Origin: Halopelagius longus
Lineage (GTDB): Archaea; Halobacteriota; Halobacteria; Halobacteriales; Haloferacaceae
Assembly (NCBI RefSeq): GCF_900100875.1
Contig: NZ_FNKQ01000005.1
Span: 223,755 to 287,754, forward strand
Length of the DNA stretch: 64,000 bases
Reading direction: 5' to 3'
In this document: one piece after another, positions 16,572 to 25,285 of the stretch
Position numbering within the stretch: the stretch's first letter is position 1
Layout: each line of letters starts with the position of its first letter
The notes under the pieces: generated by a model
What the model saw: the letters and a program-made list of their open reading frames with translations, nothing else
Databases searched by the model: none
Told to the model about the DNA's origin: nothing
Translations under genes and position numbers: made by a program

Positions 16572-17404
16572 TGAGTACGCAAGAGTTCGACGTGACTGGC
16601 GTGACGCTGAAGGCGGCCACGTACGGGGTCATCTCGTTCCTCGTCCTGTTCAACCTCACCGTGTTGGTGTTCATCTTCTCGGTGTCGTTCATGCCGCCGA
16701 CGGAGTTCTTCGGCGACCCGCACATCATCCCGAAGGACCCGACGCTGGAGGCGTGGACAAGCGGGTTCGCGGAACTGCGCGACAACCTCGTGAACAGCTT
16801 CCTCATCGGCCTCGGGACGACCATCGTCGCGTTGGCCATCTCCATCCCGGGCGCGTACGCGTTCGCCCGAAAGGAGTTCTACGGCAAGAAGCTGGGCTTC
16901 TACGCCATCATCTCGGCGATGATGTTCCCGTACATCCTCTTGGTCATCCCCATCATGGACCTCTGGAACGACCTCGGGTTGTACAACACCATCCCCGGGA
17001 TGATACTGGCGTATCAGGTGTTCGTCACCCCCTTCGCCATCTGGATTCTCCGGGACTTCTTCGCGAAGTTGCCGAAGGACATAGAAGAGGCCGCGCAGGT
17101 GTACGGCTGCACGCAGTTCACGGCGTTCCTCCGGGTCATCCTCCCGTTGGCGACGCCCGGCATCGTCGCCGTCGGCTTCCTCGCGTTCCTCACCGGGTGG
17201 AACGACTTCCTGTTCGCCAACCTGCTGACCACCGGGACGGGCCCGGTTCCGGCGGTGCCGGTGCTGTACGGCACCATCGGCGGCGGGTCGGGCGAACGCG
17301 TCTACTGGGGGAAGCTGATGGCGGAGACGCTCATCATCGGCACGCCGCCGACGATACTGTACCTCGTGGCGCGGAACTACCTCGAAAACGCATTCACGGT
17401 GTAA
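16571..17404 (+). CDS. Sugar ABC transporter permease (MalG/UgpE type)
   Basis: The 277-residue protein has six hydrophobic segments and the EAA loop KDIEEAAQVYGCTQFTAFLR followed by VILPLA, typical of the MalG subfamily. The ATG at 16571 overlaps the previous stop; a longer frame that runs further upstream only mirrors the preceding permease. Together with the previous permease it forms the translocation pore. Confidence 0.92.
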   Translation: MSTQEFDVTGVTLKAATYGVISFLVLFNLTVLVFIFSVSFMPPTEFFGDPHIIPKDPTLEAWTSGFAELRDNLVNSFLIGLGTTIVALAISIPGAYAFARKEFYGKKLGFYAIISAMMFPYILLVIPIMDLWNDLGLYNTIPGMILAYQVFVTPFAIWILRDFFAKLPKDIEEAAQVYGCTQFTAFLRVILPLATPGIVAVGFLAFLTGWNDFLFANLLTTGTGPVPAVPVLYGTIGGGSGERVYWGKLMAETLIIGTPPTILYLVARNYLENAFTV

Positions 17405-17408
17405 CACA

Positions 17409-18590
17409 ATGACCGCACTAGAAGACGTAGACGGTTCGGACGAACGGACGACGGAACAGCCGACGGACCCGGACGCCGCCCCGCCGGGGGCGGACGACAC
17501 CGACGGGCAGATTCGCATCGAGAACCTGCGAAAGACGTTCGACAACGGCGAAATCGTCGCCTGCGACGACGTGAATATAAAGACGGAGGGCGGCGAGTTC
17601 GTCGTTCTCGTCGGCCCCTCGGGGTGCGGGAAGACGACGACGCTCCGCTGTATCGCCGGGTTGGAGGAACCCGACGAGGGTCGGATACTCGTCGACGGCG
17701 AGGACGTGACGGGGAAGAAATCGAAGGACAGGGACCTCGCGTTCGTCTTCCAGAGCATCGCCCTGTTCCCGCACATGACCGTACGGAAGAACATGCGCTT
17801 CGGCCTCGACATGAAGACGGACCTGCCGAAGTCGGAGAAGAACCAACGAGTCAAGGAGGCGGCGGAGACGCTCGGCATCGAGGAGACCCTCGACCGCAAG
17901 CCGTCTGCGCTCTCGGGCGGACAACAGCAACGCGTTTCGCTCGGGCGCGCGATGGTGATGGAACCGGCCGCGTTCTTGCTGGACGAACCGTTCTCGGCGC
18001 TCGACGCGAACCTGCGGGACCACATGCGCGTGGAGGTCAAGAAGATTCAGCGGCGACTCGACACCGCGATGGTGTTCGTCACGCACGACCAAGAGGAGGC
18101 GATGACGCTCGGCGACAAGATCGTCGTGATGGACGACGGGTACGTCCAGCAGATAGGCACGCCGTACGACATCTACAACGAACCCGAGAACCGCTTCGTC
18201 GCCGACTTCATCGGGTCGCCGTCGCCGAATCTCATCGACTGCACCGTCGAGGAGACGTCCGACGGCGTCGCGTTCGCGAGCGACTTCTGCACGATACCGG
18301 CGACGGACGAACAGGCCGAGGCGGTTCGGGAACGCGGCGACGAAACCGTCGTCTACGGCGTGCGCCCGGAGTACCTGAACATCCGCGAGGAGGGCGGCCA
18401 CTTCACGGCCCGACTCGACGTCGTCGAACCCCTCGGCGACAGGGACGCCGTCCACATCTCCTCGGGCGGCACCCCCCTGTCTGCGGTGACGCCGCAAGGA
18501 GAGGTTTCGAAGGACAGAGAGACGGTGAACGTGCAGATACGGACGGACGAATCGTGGCTGTTCGACGAGGACGGCGACCGAATCGTCTGA
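17409..18590 (+). CDS. Sugar ABC transporter ATPase (MalK/UgpC type)
   Basis: The 393-residue protein shows the Walker A LVGPSGCGKTTTLRCIAGLE (about residues 62-80), Q-loop FVFQSIALFPHMTV, signature ALSGGQQQRVSLGRA and Walker B FLLDEPFSALDANL, followed by a C-terminal TOBE-type beta domain of about 130 residues. The first 35 residues are acidic and specific to this protein. It is the energising subunit of the importer encoded immediately upstream (4-nt gap). In Haloferax the comparable xac locus has two ATPases; only one is present here. Confidence 0.93.
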   Translation: MTALEDVDGSDERTTEQPTDPDAAPPGADDTDGQIRIENLRKTFDNGEIVACDDVNIKTEGGEFVVLVGPSGCGKTTTLRCIAGLEEPDEGRILVDGEDVTGKKSKDRDLAFVFQSIALFPHMTVRKNMRFGLDMKTDLPKSEKNQRVKEAAETLGIEETLDRKPSALSGGQQQRVSLGRAMVMEPAAFLLDEPFSALDANLRDHMRVEVKKIQRRLDTAMVFVTHDQEEAMTLGDKIVVMDDGYVQQIGTPYDIYNEPENRFVADFIGSPSPNLIDCTVEETSDGVAFASDFCTIPATDEQAEAVRERGDETVVYGVRPEYLNIREEGGHFTARLDVVEPLGDRDAVHISSGGTPLSAVTPQGEVSKDRETVNVQIRTDESWLFDEDGDRIV

Positions 18591-18661
18591 CGGCCGACGC
18601 CCGTCTTCACCACCAAAGGTAAGCGAGTCGAACGCGAAGCGACACCGAACGGAGACTTCCG

Positions 18662-19447
18662 ATGACACGATACGAAACGGCGGTACGGGCGGCGCGCGAG
18701 GGGTCCGAAGTCGCCCACGACCTGTTCCGCACCGAACTGGACGTCGAGACCAAGAGTTCGAAGATGGACTTCGTGACCCGCGCGGACACCGAAACCCAGC
18801 GTCGGGTCATCTCCGCCGTCCGCGAGGAGTACCCCGACGCCACTATCGTCGGCGAGGAGGAAGACGAGTTGAAGTCCGTCCCCGAAGACGGGAACGCGTG
18901 GGTCGTAGACCCCATCGACGGCACGACCAACTTCGTCCGCGAGGCGCAGTTGTGGACGACCACCGTCGCGGTCGTACGGGACCACGAAACCGTCGCGGCG
19001 GTGACCGTCGCGCCGGCACTCGGCGACACGTACGCGGCGAACCCCGACAGCGTGACCCGGAACGGGGAACCGATGGCCGCGAGTGCTCACACCGACTTAG
19101 CGGAGTTCAGCGTCGCGCCCATCCTCCGGTACGGCCCCGAACGCGACGACGAGTTCGGCGACCTACTGGCCGGACTGATACGGAACTTCGGGGACCTGCG
19201 CCGGTTCGGGTGCGCGCAGGTGACCCTCGCGATGGTCGCCTGCGGAACGCTCGAGGCGGCGATTTCCGCGCAACCGGAGCCGAACCCGTGGGACACCGTC
19301 GCGGGCGTCTACCTCGTCCGTCGGGCGGGCGGGACGGTCACGGACGTACACGGCGACCCGTGGGAACCCGGATGCGAGGGCATCGTCGCGTCGGACGGCG
19401 AGGCCCACGACGAGGTTCTGGACCGGGTGAGCGAGGTAATACGGTAG
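18662..19447 (+). CDS. Inositol monophosphatase/fructose-1,6-bisphosphatase family phosphatase
   Basis: The 261-residue protein has the metal-binding motifs of the family: GEEEDEL (about 62-68), WVVDPIDGTTNFV (about 80-92) and the C-terminal NPWDTVAGVYLVRRAGG. It should hydrolyse a phosphate monoester with Mg2+; archaeal members act on inositol phosphates, fructose bisphosphate or NADP-related substrates, and specificity cannot be read here. It is 71 nt downstream of the ABC ATPase, in the same direction, so it may be the fifth gene of the sugar operon. Confidence 0.9.
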   Translation: MTRYETAVRAAREGSEVAHDLFRTELDVETKSSKMDFVTRADTETQRRVISAVREEYPDATIVGEEEDELKSVPEDGNAWVVDPIDGTTNFVREAQLWTTTVAVVRDHETVAAVTVAPALGDTYAANPDSVTRNGEPMAASAHTDLAEFSVAPILRYGPERDDEFGDLLAGLIRNFGDLRRFGCAQVTLAMVACGTLEAAISAQPEPNPWDTVAGVYLVRRAGGTVTDVHGDPWEPGCEGIVASDGEAHDEVLDRVSEVIR

Positions 19448-19524
19448 AGCGACCGTAACGCGGGCCTGCGCGACTCGAAGTTCGACGGTCGACGCGCGAG
19501 CGACGGTGCCTCGCCGGATGGAAG

Positions 19525-19533
19525 ATTTTACTA
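19525..19533 (+). promoter_or_regulatory. TATA box of the XacD-like gene
   Basis: ATTTTACTA lies 24-32 nt upstream of ATG 19557, the spacing of a leaderless haloarchaeal promoter. This supports the shorter start of the dehydratase gene and independent transcription from the ABC operon. Confidence 0.6.
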
Positions 19534-19556
19534 CGCTCTGCGCGCCAACTACGTGC

Positions 19557-20795
19557 ATGCCGGTAGATTACTCGGAGCTACACGACCCGAACGCGGAGTA
19601 CACGATGCGAGAGCTATCCGCCGAGACGATGGGCGTCACCGCGGAACGGGGTGGCGGCCGCGACGTCGAGATTACCGACGTGCAGACGACGATGATAGAC
19701 GGGAACTTCCCGTGGACGCTCGTCCGAGTGTACACGGACGCCGGTTTCGTTGGGACGGGCGAGGCCTACTGGGGCGCGGGTGTCCCCGAACTCATCGAAC
19801 GGATGAAGCCGTTCGTCGTCGGCGAGAATCCCTTGGACATCGACCGACTGTTCGAACACTTGGTCCAGAAGATGTCCGGCGAAGGTTCCGTCGAGGGCGT
19901 CACCGTCACCGCCATCTCCGGCATCGAAATCGCCTTACACGACCTCGCGGGCAAGATTCTCGACGTTCCCGCCTACCAACTGCTCGGCGGGAAGTACCGC
20001 GACAAGGTCCGCGTCTACTGCGACTGTCACACCGAACAAGAAGCCGACCCCGAAGCCTGCGCCGACGAGGCGGAACGAGTCGTCGAAGAACTCGGCTACG
20101 ACGCCCTAAAATTCGACCTAGACGTGCCCTCGGGCTTCGAGAAGGACCGCGCGAACCGCCACCTCCGCCCCGGCGAGGTTCGCCACAAGGCCGAAATCGT
20201 CGAGAAGGTCACCGAACGCGTGAAAGACCGCGCGGACGTCGCCTTCGACTGCCACTGGACGTTCTCCGCCAACTCCGCGCAACGCCTCGCGGCCGCCATC
20301 GAAGACTACGACGTCTGGTGGCTAGAAGACCCCGTCCCGCCGGAGAACCTCGAAGTGCAGGAAGAGGTCACCAAGTCCACGACGACGCCGATTACGGTGG
20401 GCGAGAACCGCTACCGCGTCACCGAGGAACGCCGCCTCATCGAGAACCAAGCGGTCGACATCATCGCGCCGGACCTGCCGAAAGTCGGCGGCATGCGCGA
20501 GACGCGGAAGATTGCGGACGTTGCGAACCAGTACTACATCCCGGTCGCGATGCACAACGTCTCCTCGCCTATCGCCACGATGGCCTCCGCGCACGTCGGC
20601 ACGGCCATTCCGAACTCGTTGGCCGTCGAGTACCACTCCTACGAACTGGACTGGTGGAGCGATTTGGTCGAAGAGACGGTCATCGAGGACGGCTACGTCG
20701 AGATTCCCGAAAAACCGGGCCTCGGCCTGACGCTCGACATGGACACGGTGGAAGAGCACATGGTCGCAGGAGAGACGCTGTTCGACGAGGCGTAA
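19557..20795 (+). CDS. xacD: Enolase-superfamily sugar-acid dehydratase (XacD-like xylonate/gluconate dehydratase)
   Basis: The 412-residue protein is a mandelate-racemase-like enolase superfamily member. Visible landmarks are the N-terminal lid, TAISGIEIALHDLAGK, the catalytic-barrel segment YDALKFDLDVPSG, metal ligands in VAFDCHW, WWLEDPVPPEN and TTPITVGENRY, and the C-terminal AMHNVSSPI with the barrel His. It should dehydrate a C5/C6 aldonate to the 2-keto-3-deoxy acid. The N-terminus and overall sequence are close to what I recall for the xylonate/arabinonate dehydratase XacD of Haloferax volcanii, so that is the best call; gluconate or galactonate are alternatives. ATG 19557 is favoured over 19506 because of the TATA box at 19525. 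The 3' end of the gene is duplicated downstream. Confidence 0.78.
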   Translation: MPVDYSELHDPNAEYTMRELSAETMGVTAERGGGRDVEITDVQTTMIDGNFPWTLVRVYTDAGFVGTGEAYWGAGVPELIERMKPFVVGENPLDIDRLFEHLVQKMSGEGSVEGVTVTAISGIEIALHDLAGKILDVPAYQLLGGKYRDKVRVYCDCHTEQEADPEACADEAERVVEELGYDALKFDLDVPSGFEKDRANRHLRPGEVRHKAEIVEKVTERVKDRADVAFDCHWTFSANSAQRLAAAIEDYDVWWLEDPVPPENLEVQEEVTKSTTTPITVGENRYRVTEERRLIENQAVDIIAPDLPKVGGMRETRKIADVANQYYIPVAMHNVSSPIATMASAHVGTAIPNSLAVEYHSYELDWWSDLVEETVIEDGYVEIPEKPGLGLTLDMDTVEEHMVAGETLFDEA

Positions 20796-20960
20796 GCCGA
20801 AGTCGAGCACGTGACGCACAGCGTCACGAAGTTCGACGAAGAATAACGTCGTCGAGCCAGCGAATCTCTGATTCGCGCTGTTCGACGAGGCGTAAGCCGA
20901 CATCGAGCACGTGCACAGCGTCACGAAGTTCGACGAAGAATAACGTCGTCGGGCCGGCGT
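20778..20960. repeat. Nested tandem duplication of the dehydratase gene 3' end
   Basis: About 82 bp starting CTGTTCGACGAGGCGTAAGC occur at 20778-20861 and again, with few changes, at 20878-20959. Each copy itself holds two stop-like ends, TTCGACGAGGCGTAA and TTCGACGAAGAATAA, so GTTCGACGA recurs at 20780, 20831, 20880 and 20928, about every 50 nt. The first copy contains a perfect 7-bp hairpin GTGACGC-ACA-GCGTCAC (20811-20827), which could serve as terminator. Confidence 0.85.
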
Positions 20961-20979
20961 ATCTTCTGACTGGTGGCTG

Positions 20980-21000
20980 TCGCCCGGCCGTTCTGGGCGA
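20980..21000 (+). terminator. Possible hairpin after the duplicated 3' ends
   Basis: TCGCCC and GGGCGA can pair over a 9-nt loop, with T-richer sequence following about 10 nt later. Weak candidate for a transcription stop of the dehydratase gene. Confidence 0.3.
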
Positions 21001-21451
21001 GTTACATTGAGGCTTTGTCTTGTGTGTTATATACATTATTAATGGAGTCCACGACCGTAGGGTTCGAGAGAGGCGGCTATCACTGAGAACTGCGAATTTC
21101 TCCCATACAGCGGGGAATAACGCGTTTATCCGGAGTTCGGTAGTTGGATTTATGGAAAGCCCTATCACCACGGCGTCAACCAAACTTCGATCCGCTATCC
21201 CGTCATATGCCGAGTTTGAGCCCGTATATATTCGTTTCTCGGTTTGCGAGTCGGACGGTGAGAATCGAGTGGCGTGTATCGCCGGACCAGATAGAAATCC
21301 GAATTTGTAGCAATATTATAGAGGACCAGGTGGGTTCGTTCGAAGAGCGAGCGGAGTTCGTCCGCGCGCGGAACGACGTCGACGCCGGCGGCGAATCTGA
21401 CGAAGTTATTCGGACGAAGGTCTATCTAGCTCGCGTGAGAGGACCGTGACG
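21001..21451. other. Intergenic region without recognised gene
   Basis: About 450 bp, AT-rich near 21020-21045 (TTATATACATTATTAATGG) and with no frame that shows codon bias or family resemblance. A promoter for the MOSC gene must lie at the right end, but no sharp TATA box is visible. Confidence 0.5.
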
Positions 21452-22231
21452 ATGGGAGAAATCGAGCGAATCTCTGTGTATCCGGTGAAGGGACTCGACG
21501 GACGCCGCCTCGACGCCGCGGAGGTGTTGGAGGGCGGAACGCTCGAACGCGACCGCGAATTTGCACTATTCGATGCCGACGGCGACGTGATGAACGGGAA
21601 GCGGACGGAACGCGTCCACGACGTGGATACGACGTTCGATACGGAGACGGGAGCGCTGACGGTGCGGACCGCAGACGGGGAAGAAGACGAGTTCGACCTC
21701 GACGCCGAGAGCGGGCGGGAGCGAGCGTCCGAGTGGTTCGGCGAGTTCTTCGGGGAGGACCTGACGCTGAAGCGAGACCGGAGTTTGGGGTTCGTAGACC
21801 GCCGCGGGATGGGCCCGTCGGTCATCAGCACGGCGACCCTGCGGGAAGTCGCGTCGTGGTTCGACGGGACGACGGTCGAGGGGATGCGGCGGCGACTCCG
21901 GGCGAACGTCGAAGTGAGCGGCGTGCCGGCGTTCTGGGAGGACCGGTTCGTCGGTCCCGACGCGCCGTCGTTCGTCGCCGGCGACGTTCGATTCGACGGC
22001 GTCACGCCCTGCGGTCGGTGCGTCGTCCCGCAACGGGACCCCGACACCGGCGACCGGACGCCGGAGTTCCGCGAACGGTTCGTCGAACGGCGGCGGGAGA
22101 CGTTCCCCGAGTGGGCCGACGAGGCGGCGTTCGACCACTTCTACACGCTGATGATAATTACGGACGTACCCGAGGACTACCGCGGGGCGACGGTTCGCGT
22201 CGGCGACACGGTGCAGTCCGTCGAGGGATAG
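21452..22231 (+). CDS. MOSC-domain protein (mARC/YcbX-type)
   Basis: The 259-residue protein combines the MOSC N-terminal beta-barrel (ISVYPVKGLDGRRLDAAEVL, then ALFDADGDVMNGKR) with a MOSC core that ends in TPCGRCVVPQRDPDTG, the conserved cysteine region of molybdenum-cofactor-binding mARC and YcbX proteins. Such proteins reduce N-hydroxylated bases using electrons from a partner. No ferredoxin domain is fused and no obvious redox partner is adjacent. A GTG at 21446 is an alternative start two codons earlier. Confidence 0.85.
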   Translation: MGEIERISVYPVKGLDGRRLDAAEVLEGGTLERDREFALFDADGDVMNGKRTERVHDVDTTFDTETGALTVRTADGEEDEFDLDAESGRERASEWFGEFFGEDLTLKRDRSLGFVDRRGMGPSVISTATLREVASWFDGTTVEGMRRRLRANVEVSGVPAFWEDRFVGPDAPSFVAGDVRFDGVTPCGRCVVPQRDPDTGDRTPEFRERFVERRRETFPEWADEAAFDHFYTLMIITDVPEDYRGATVRVGDTVQSVEG

Positions 22232-22563
22232 AGGTCCCGGTTCGAGTAGAGAGGTCGGAAACGGAGACTCGTATCGAGGCGGCGAGCAACCGAACTCGGA
22301 CACGGAGTGAGTAAGGCGAGGGCGAGTACACTGAACCCCTTCCGCCAGCGTCCGAGGCGGACGCACCTCCTCTCGTGAGGAAACGTGCGAATCGCCCGAA
22401 TGTATTTGCGACGTCGGCGCGTACACTCGATATTCGGTATCTGTCGGCCTCCCGAGAGGCCGACGGCCGCGAAATCGATGACCCGGAACAGACGCCGCAC
22501 GACGGAACGCGTGCGAGAACCGCGACCGGCGCAGAACGCCGACAAGCGACGTTTTCCAAGGCG
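22232..22563. other. Intergenic region without recognised gene
   Basis: This 332-bp stretch separates two co-directional genes. An in-frame upward extension of the lipid kinase gene to 22375 exists but encodes a basic, unconserved-looking sequence, so I leave it out. I see no repeat or RNA gene. Confidence 0.5.
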
Positions 22564-23529
22564 ATGACAGACAATCATACGACTCTCGGTAGTTCGAAGT
22601 CGGAGACCGCACCGAACGAAGACGAGGGATGGTGCATCGTACTCAACCCGGTGAGCGGAACCGGCGACCACGGAGAGGAGGTCCGTTCGCTCGCGGCGGA
22701 GCGCGGATACGCCGTCAGAGAGACGGAAGAGGCGGGTGACGCGATGGCCCTCGCGGAGGAAGCCGCGGAGGAAGGCGTCTCGCGAGTCGCCGCGTGCGGC
22801 GGCGACGGCACGGTACACGAAGTCGTCCGCGGACTCGACCGGGCGGACGCGCTAGACGAGGTCACGTTCGGCGTCGTCCCCGGCGGGACGGGGAACAACT
22901 TCGCGGGGAACATCGGCGTGCGGAGCGTCGAACACGCCTTCGAGGTCCTCGAAACCGGCGAACGACGGCGCATCGACTTGGGCGTTGCCGACGGCGAACC
23001 GTTCGTCAACTCCTGCATCGCCGGCCTCACCTCGAAGACGAGTTCCGAGACCAGTCCGGAGTTGAAGGAACGCGTCGGCACCCTCGCGTACGTCATCACC
23101 GGCATTCAACAGGCGGCGACGTTCGACCCGCTTCACGTCGCAATCGACATCGAAACGGGGCCGGAGATGGACCCGAAGACGTGGGAGGGCGACGCGCTCT
23201 GTCTCCTCGTCGGGAACGCGCGACACTTCCCCCGCGGCGGCCAAGCGAACGTCGAGGACGGCCTCTTCGACGTGACCATCGTCGAGGAGATGCCGACGCC
23301 GGAGATGCTCACGGAGGCGGCGGCCCAACGGTTGTTCGGCCGGGAGACGGAGCACGTGACGCAACTCACCGCCGAGCGACTCGAAATCACCCACCAGCAG
23401 GGCGAGAGCGTCGAGTTCAGTCTCGACGGCGAGATAAGCGCACACCGCCGCCTGAACCTCTCGGTTCGCCCGCGAGAGTTGACCGTCGCCGTCGGACCGG
23501 AGTACGAACCCCTCCCTGCGATGGGCTAA
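22564..23529 (+). CDS. Diacylglycerol kinase-family lipid kinase (YegS/DgkB type)
   Basis: From ATG 22564 the protein has 321 residues. The catalytic N-terminal domain shows the family motifs IVLNPVSGTGDHG, ACGGDGTVHEVVRGL (nucleotide-binding GGDGT) and GVVPGGTGNNFAGNIGV. The C-terminal beta-sandwich domain includes LLVGNARHFPRGGQANVEDGLFD. It should phosphorylate a lipid such as diacylglycerol, archaeol precursor or undecaprenol-like substrate at the membrane. It stands alone, followed by the third iteron array. Confidence 0.88.
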   Translation: MTDNHTTLGSSKSETAPNEDEGWCIVLNPVSGTGDHGEEVRSLAAERGYAVRETEEAGDAMALAEEAAEEGVSRVAACGGDGTVHEVVRGLDRADALDEVTFGVVPGGTGNNFAGNIGVRSVEHAFEVLETGERRRIDLGVADGEPFVNSCIAGLTSKTSSETSPELKERVGTLAYVITGIQQAATFDPLHVAIDIETGPEMDPKTWEGDALCLLVGNARHFPRGGQANVEDGLFDVTIVEEMPTPEMLTEAAAQRLFGRETEHVTQLTAERLEITHQQGESVEFSLDGEISAHRRLNLSVRPRELTVAVGPEYEPLPAMG

Positions 23530-23647
23530 ATCCGACGTTCGCGCCGACTGAGCCGCGTTTCCGACGCTCGTCCGTCGGTAGGGCAGTAACTGAGATCGGA
23601 CGTAGCCGAGCGAGTTCGCCGCCCGAGGAGGCGTGTTCGGCAGACAA

Positions 23648-23694
23648 TAATACTGACCAATAATACTGATCAGTAACACTGCCCAGTAATACTA
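23648..23694. repeat. 13-bp iteron array 3, same motif as upstream of parA
   Basis: Four units in exact 13-nt phase: TAATACTG at 23648, TAATACTG at 23661, TAACACTG at 23674, TAATACTA at 23687. The motif, phasing and even the order of variants (TAACACTG, then TAATACTA) match the arrays at 10215-10470. The array lies between the lipid kinase stop and the malate synthase promoter, 13.4 kb from parA. Confidence 0.85.
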
Positions 23695-23833
23695 CTGAGA
23701 GGACGAACGGAGTCTATCGAGAGGGCGTCAAGAGTAATTCCTCCGTAGATAGGGGGTCGAGCGACCGCAATCTACCGTCGGTCGCCTCGCCGTTCGGCGA
23801 TTTTGCGGGCAGTATTCGGGACTATGGCGAATG

Positions 23834-23841
23834 TTTATTAT
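23834..23841 (+). promoter_or_regulatory. TATA box of malate synthase
   Basis: TTTATTAT lies 30-37 nt upstream of ATG 23871, giving a near-leaderless transcript. It is 140 nt downstream of iteron array 3. Confidence 0.55.
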
Positions 23842-23870
23842 CATTCGAGAACGTTTCGAATACGCCCGAT

Positions 23871-25178
23871 ATGAGCGTCAAACGACACTACGAACGCGAA
23901 TTCGTTCGAACGTTCTTTACATCACCCACGGCGGTCGAAGGAGAGGACGACTCCGCGAAGATGGTCAAGAGCGCAGCCCAACTCCGCGGGATGCAGGCGC
24001 CGGACGTGTGGGTTCCGGACAACGAGGACGCGACTGCGCCGTCCATGCGCGACGAGGGCGTCGAGAACATCGTCGAGGTCGTCTCCGAACACGGATCGGA
24101 CTTCCCGGGCGAGATTCACCCCCGCGTCGTCTGGCACCGGGAGCGTCCCACCACCCGGTATCAAGGGTTCAAGCAGATGCTGGAGATAGCCGACCCCGAA
24201 AACGGCGCGGTCGACTACATCGACGGGTTCGTCATCCCCGAAGTCGGCGACATAGACGACTGGAAGAAGGCCGACGAGTTCTTCACCATCATCGAAAACG
24301 AGCACGGACTCGAAGAGGGGAGCCTCTCCATGTCGGTCATCGTCGAGAGCGGCGAGGCCGAACTCGCCATGGCGGACCTCCGCGAGGAGATGGGGAAACC
24401 CTCCAACAACCTCGAACGCCTCTTTCTCCTCGTCGACGGCGAGGTGGACTACACGAAGGACATGCGCGCGATGACGCCCACGGGCGAACTGCCGCCGTGG
24501 CCCGAACTGCGACACAACACCTCCCGCGGTGCCAGCGCCGCCGGACTCATCGCCGTGGACGGCCCGTACGACGACATCCGCGACGTCGAGGGGTACCGAG
24601 AGCGGATGACCGAAAACCGGGCGAAGGGGATGACCGGCATCTGGTCGCTAACGCCCGGGCAGGTCGTCGAGGCGAACAAAGCGCCCCTGCCGCCGAAGAC
24701 CGGCAGTTGGCTCTTAGAGGTCGGGGACCGCGAGATAGAACTCGAATCCGAGGACGGACGCCAACGGTACGAGGGGAACGAAGTGAGCCTCGAAGAGACC
24801 GGCGACGGCGAGTACGTCCTGCGCGTCGGCGGCGACGAACAGCAACTCGACGAGGACGAACTGCGCGAGGAGTTGCTGGACATGACCGCCTACGTCCCGA
24901 GCATGGACGACATCGTCGACTCCATGGAGGAGTTCGAGGCGGCCAAGGAAGCCGGGAAGGGCGCGATCGCCATGACGCAGGCGACGACGCTCGCCATCGA
25001 CGGCGTCGAAATCGACATCAGCAAAGACCGGATGTGGGACGAAGCCACCTATCAGGCCGCCCAGACGCCGATAACCCTGTTCCAAGACGTCTACGAGCAC
25101 CGGCCGGACCAACACGAGGAGTTAGAGGAGATGTACGGCGCAGACGTCGTCGAACGCGCGACGAACGTCGGTAACTGA
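23871..25178 (+). CDS. aceB: Haloarchaeal malate synthase
   Basis: The 435-residue protein matches, as I recall it, the distinctive haloarchaeal malate synthase, which condenses glyoxylate and acetyl-CoA to malate in the glyoxylate shunt. Clear landmarks are the N-terminus YEREFVRTFFTSPTAVEGED, APDVWVPDNEDATAPSMRDEGV, GFVIPEVGDIDDWKKADEFF and ITLFQDVYEHRPDQHEEL. Its length agrees with the haloarchaeal enzyme (about 430), much shorter than bacterial forms A and G, and it belongs to a CitE-like fold. In Haloferax the isocitrate lyase gene is adjacent; here no aceA is found on either side. A poly-T run follows the stop. Confidence 0.93.
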   Translation: MSVKRHYEREFVRTFFTSPTAVEGEDDSAKMVKSAAQLRGMQAPDVWVPDNEDATAPSMRDEGVENIVEVVSEHGSDFPGEIHPRVVWHRERPTTRYQGFKQMLEIADPENGAVDYIDGFVIPEVGDIDDWKKADEFFTIIENEHGLEEGSLSMSVIVESGEAELAMADLREEMGKPSNNLERLFLLVDGEVDYTKDMRAMTPTGELPPWPELRHNTSRGASAAGLIAVDGPYDDIRDVEGYRERMTENRAKGMTGIWSLTPGQVVEANKAPLPPKTGSWLLEVGDREIELESEDGRQRYEGNEVSLEETGDGEYVLRVGGDEQQLDEDELREELLDMTAYVPSMDDIVDSMEEFEAAKEAGKGAIAMTQATTLAIDGVEIDISKDRMWDEATYQAAQTPITLFQDVYEHRPDQHEELEEMYGADVVERATNVGN

Positions 25179-25201
25179 CGGGCGAGTCCGCTCCGCCGCG
25201 G

Positions 25202-25216
25202 TTTTTTCTTCTTTCT
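25202..25216 (+). terminator. Poly-T terminator after malate synthase
   Basis: TTTTTTCTTCTTTCT follows the stop codon by about 23 nt, the usual archaeal oligo-T termination signal in otherwise GC-rich sequence. Confidence 0.7.
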
Positions 25217-25285
25217 CGCCGTCCGGAAGTGATCTACTGTAGCACGGCAGTCAAGAAGGCAATTCCGGCGTTCAGTGAAGGAATT

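Noticed and set aside
17418..18668. 416-codon minus-strand frame opposite the ABC ATPase gene
   Set aside because: Mirror frame of a canonical MalK-type ATPase.
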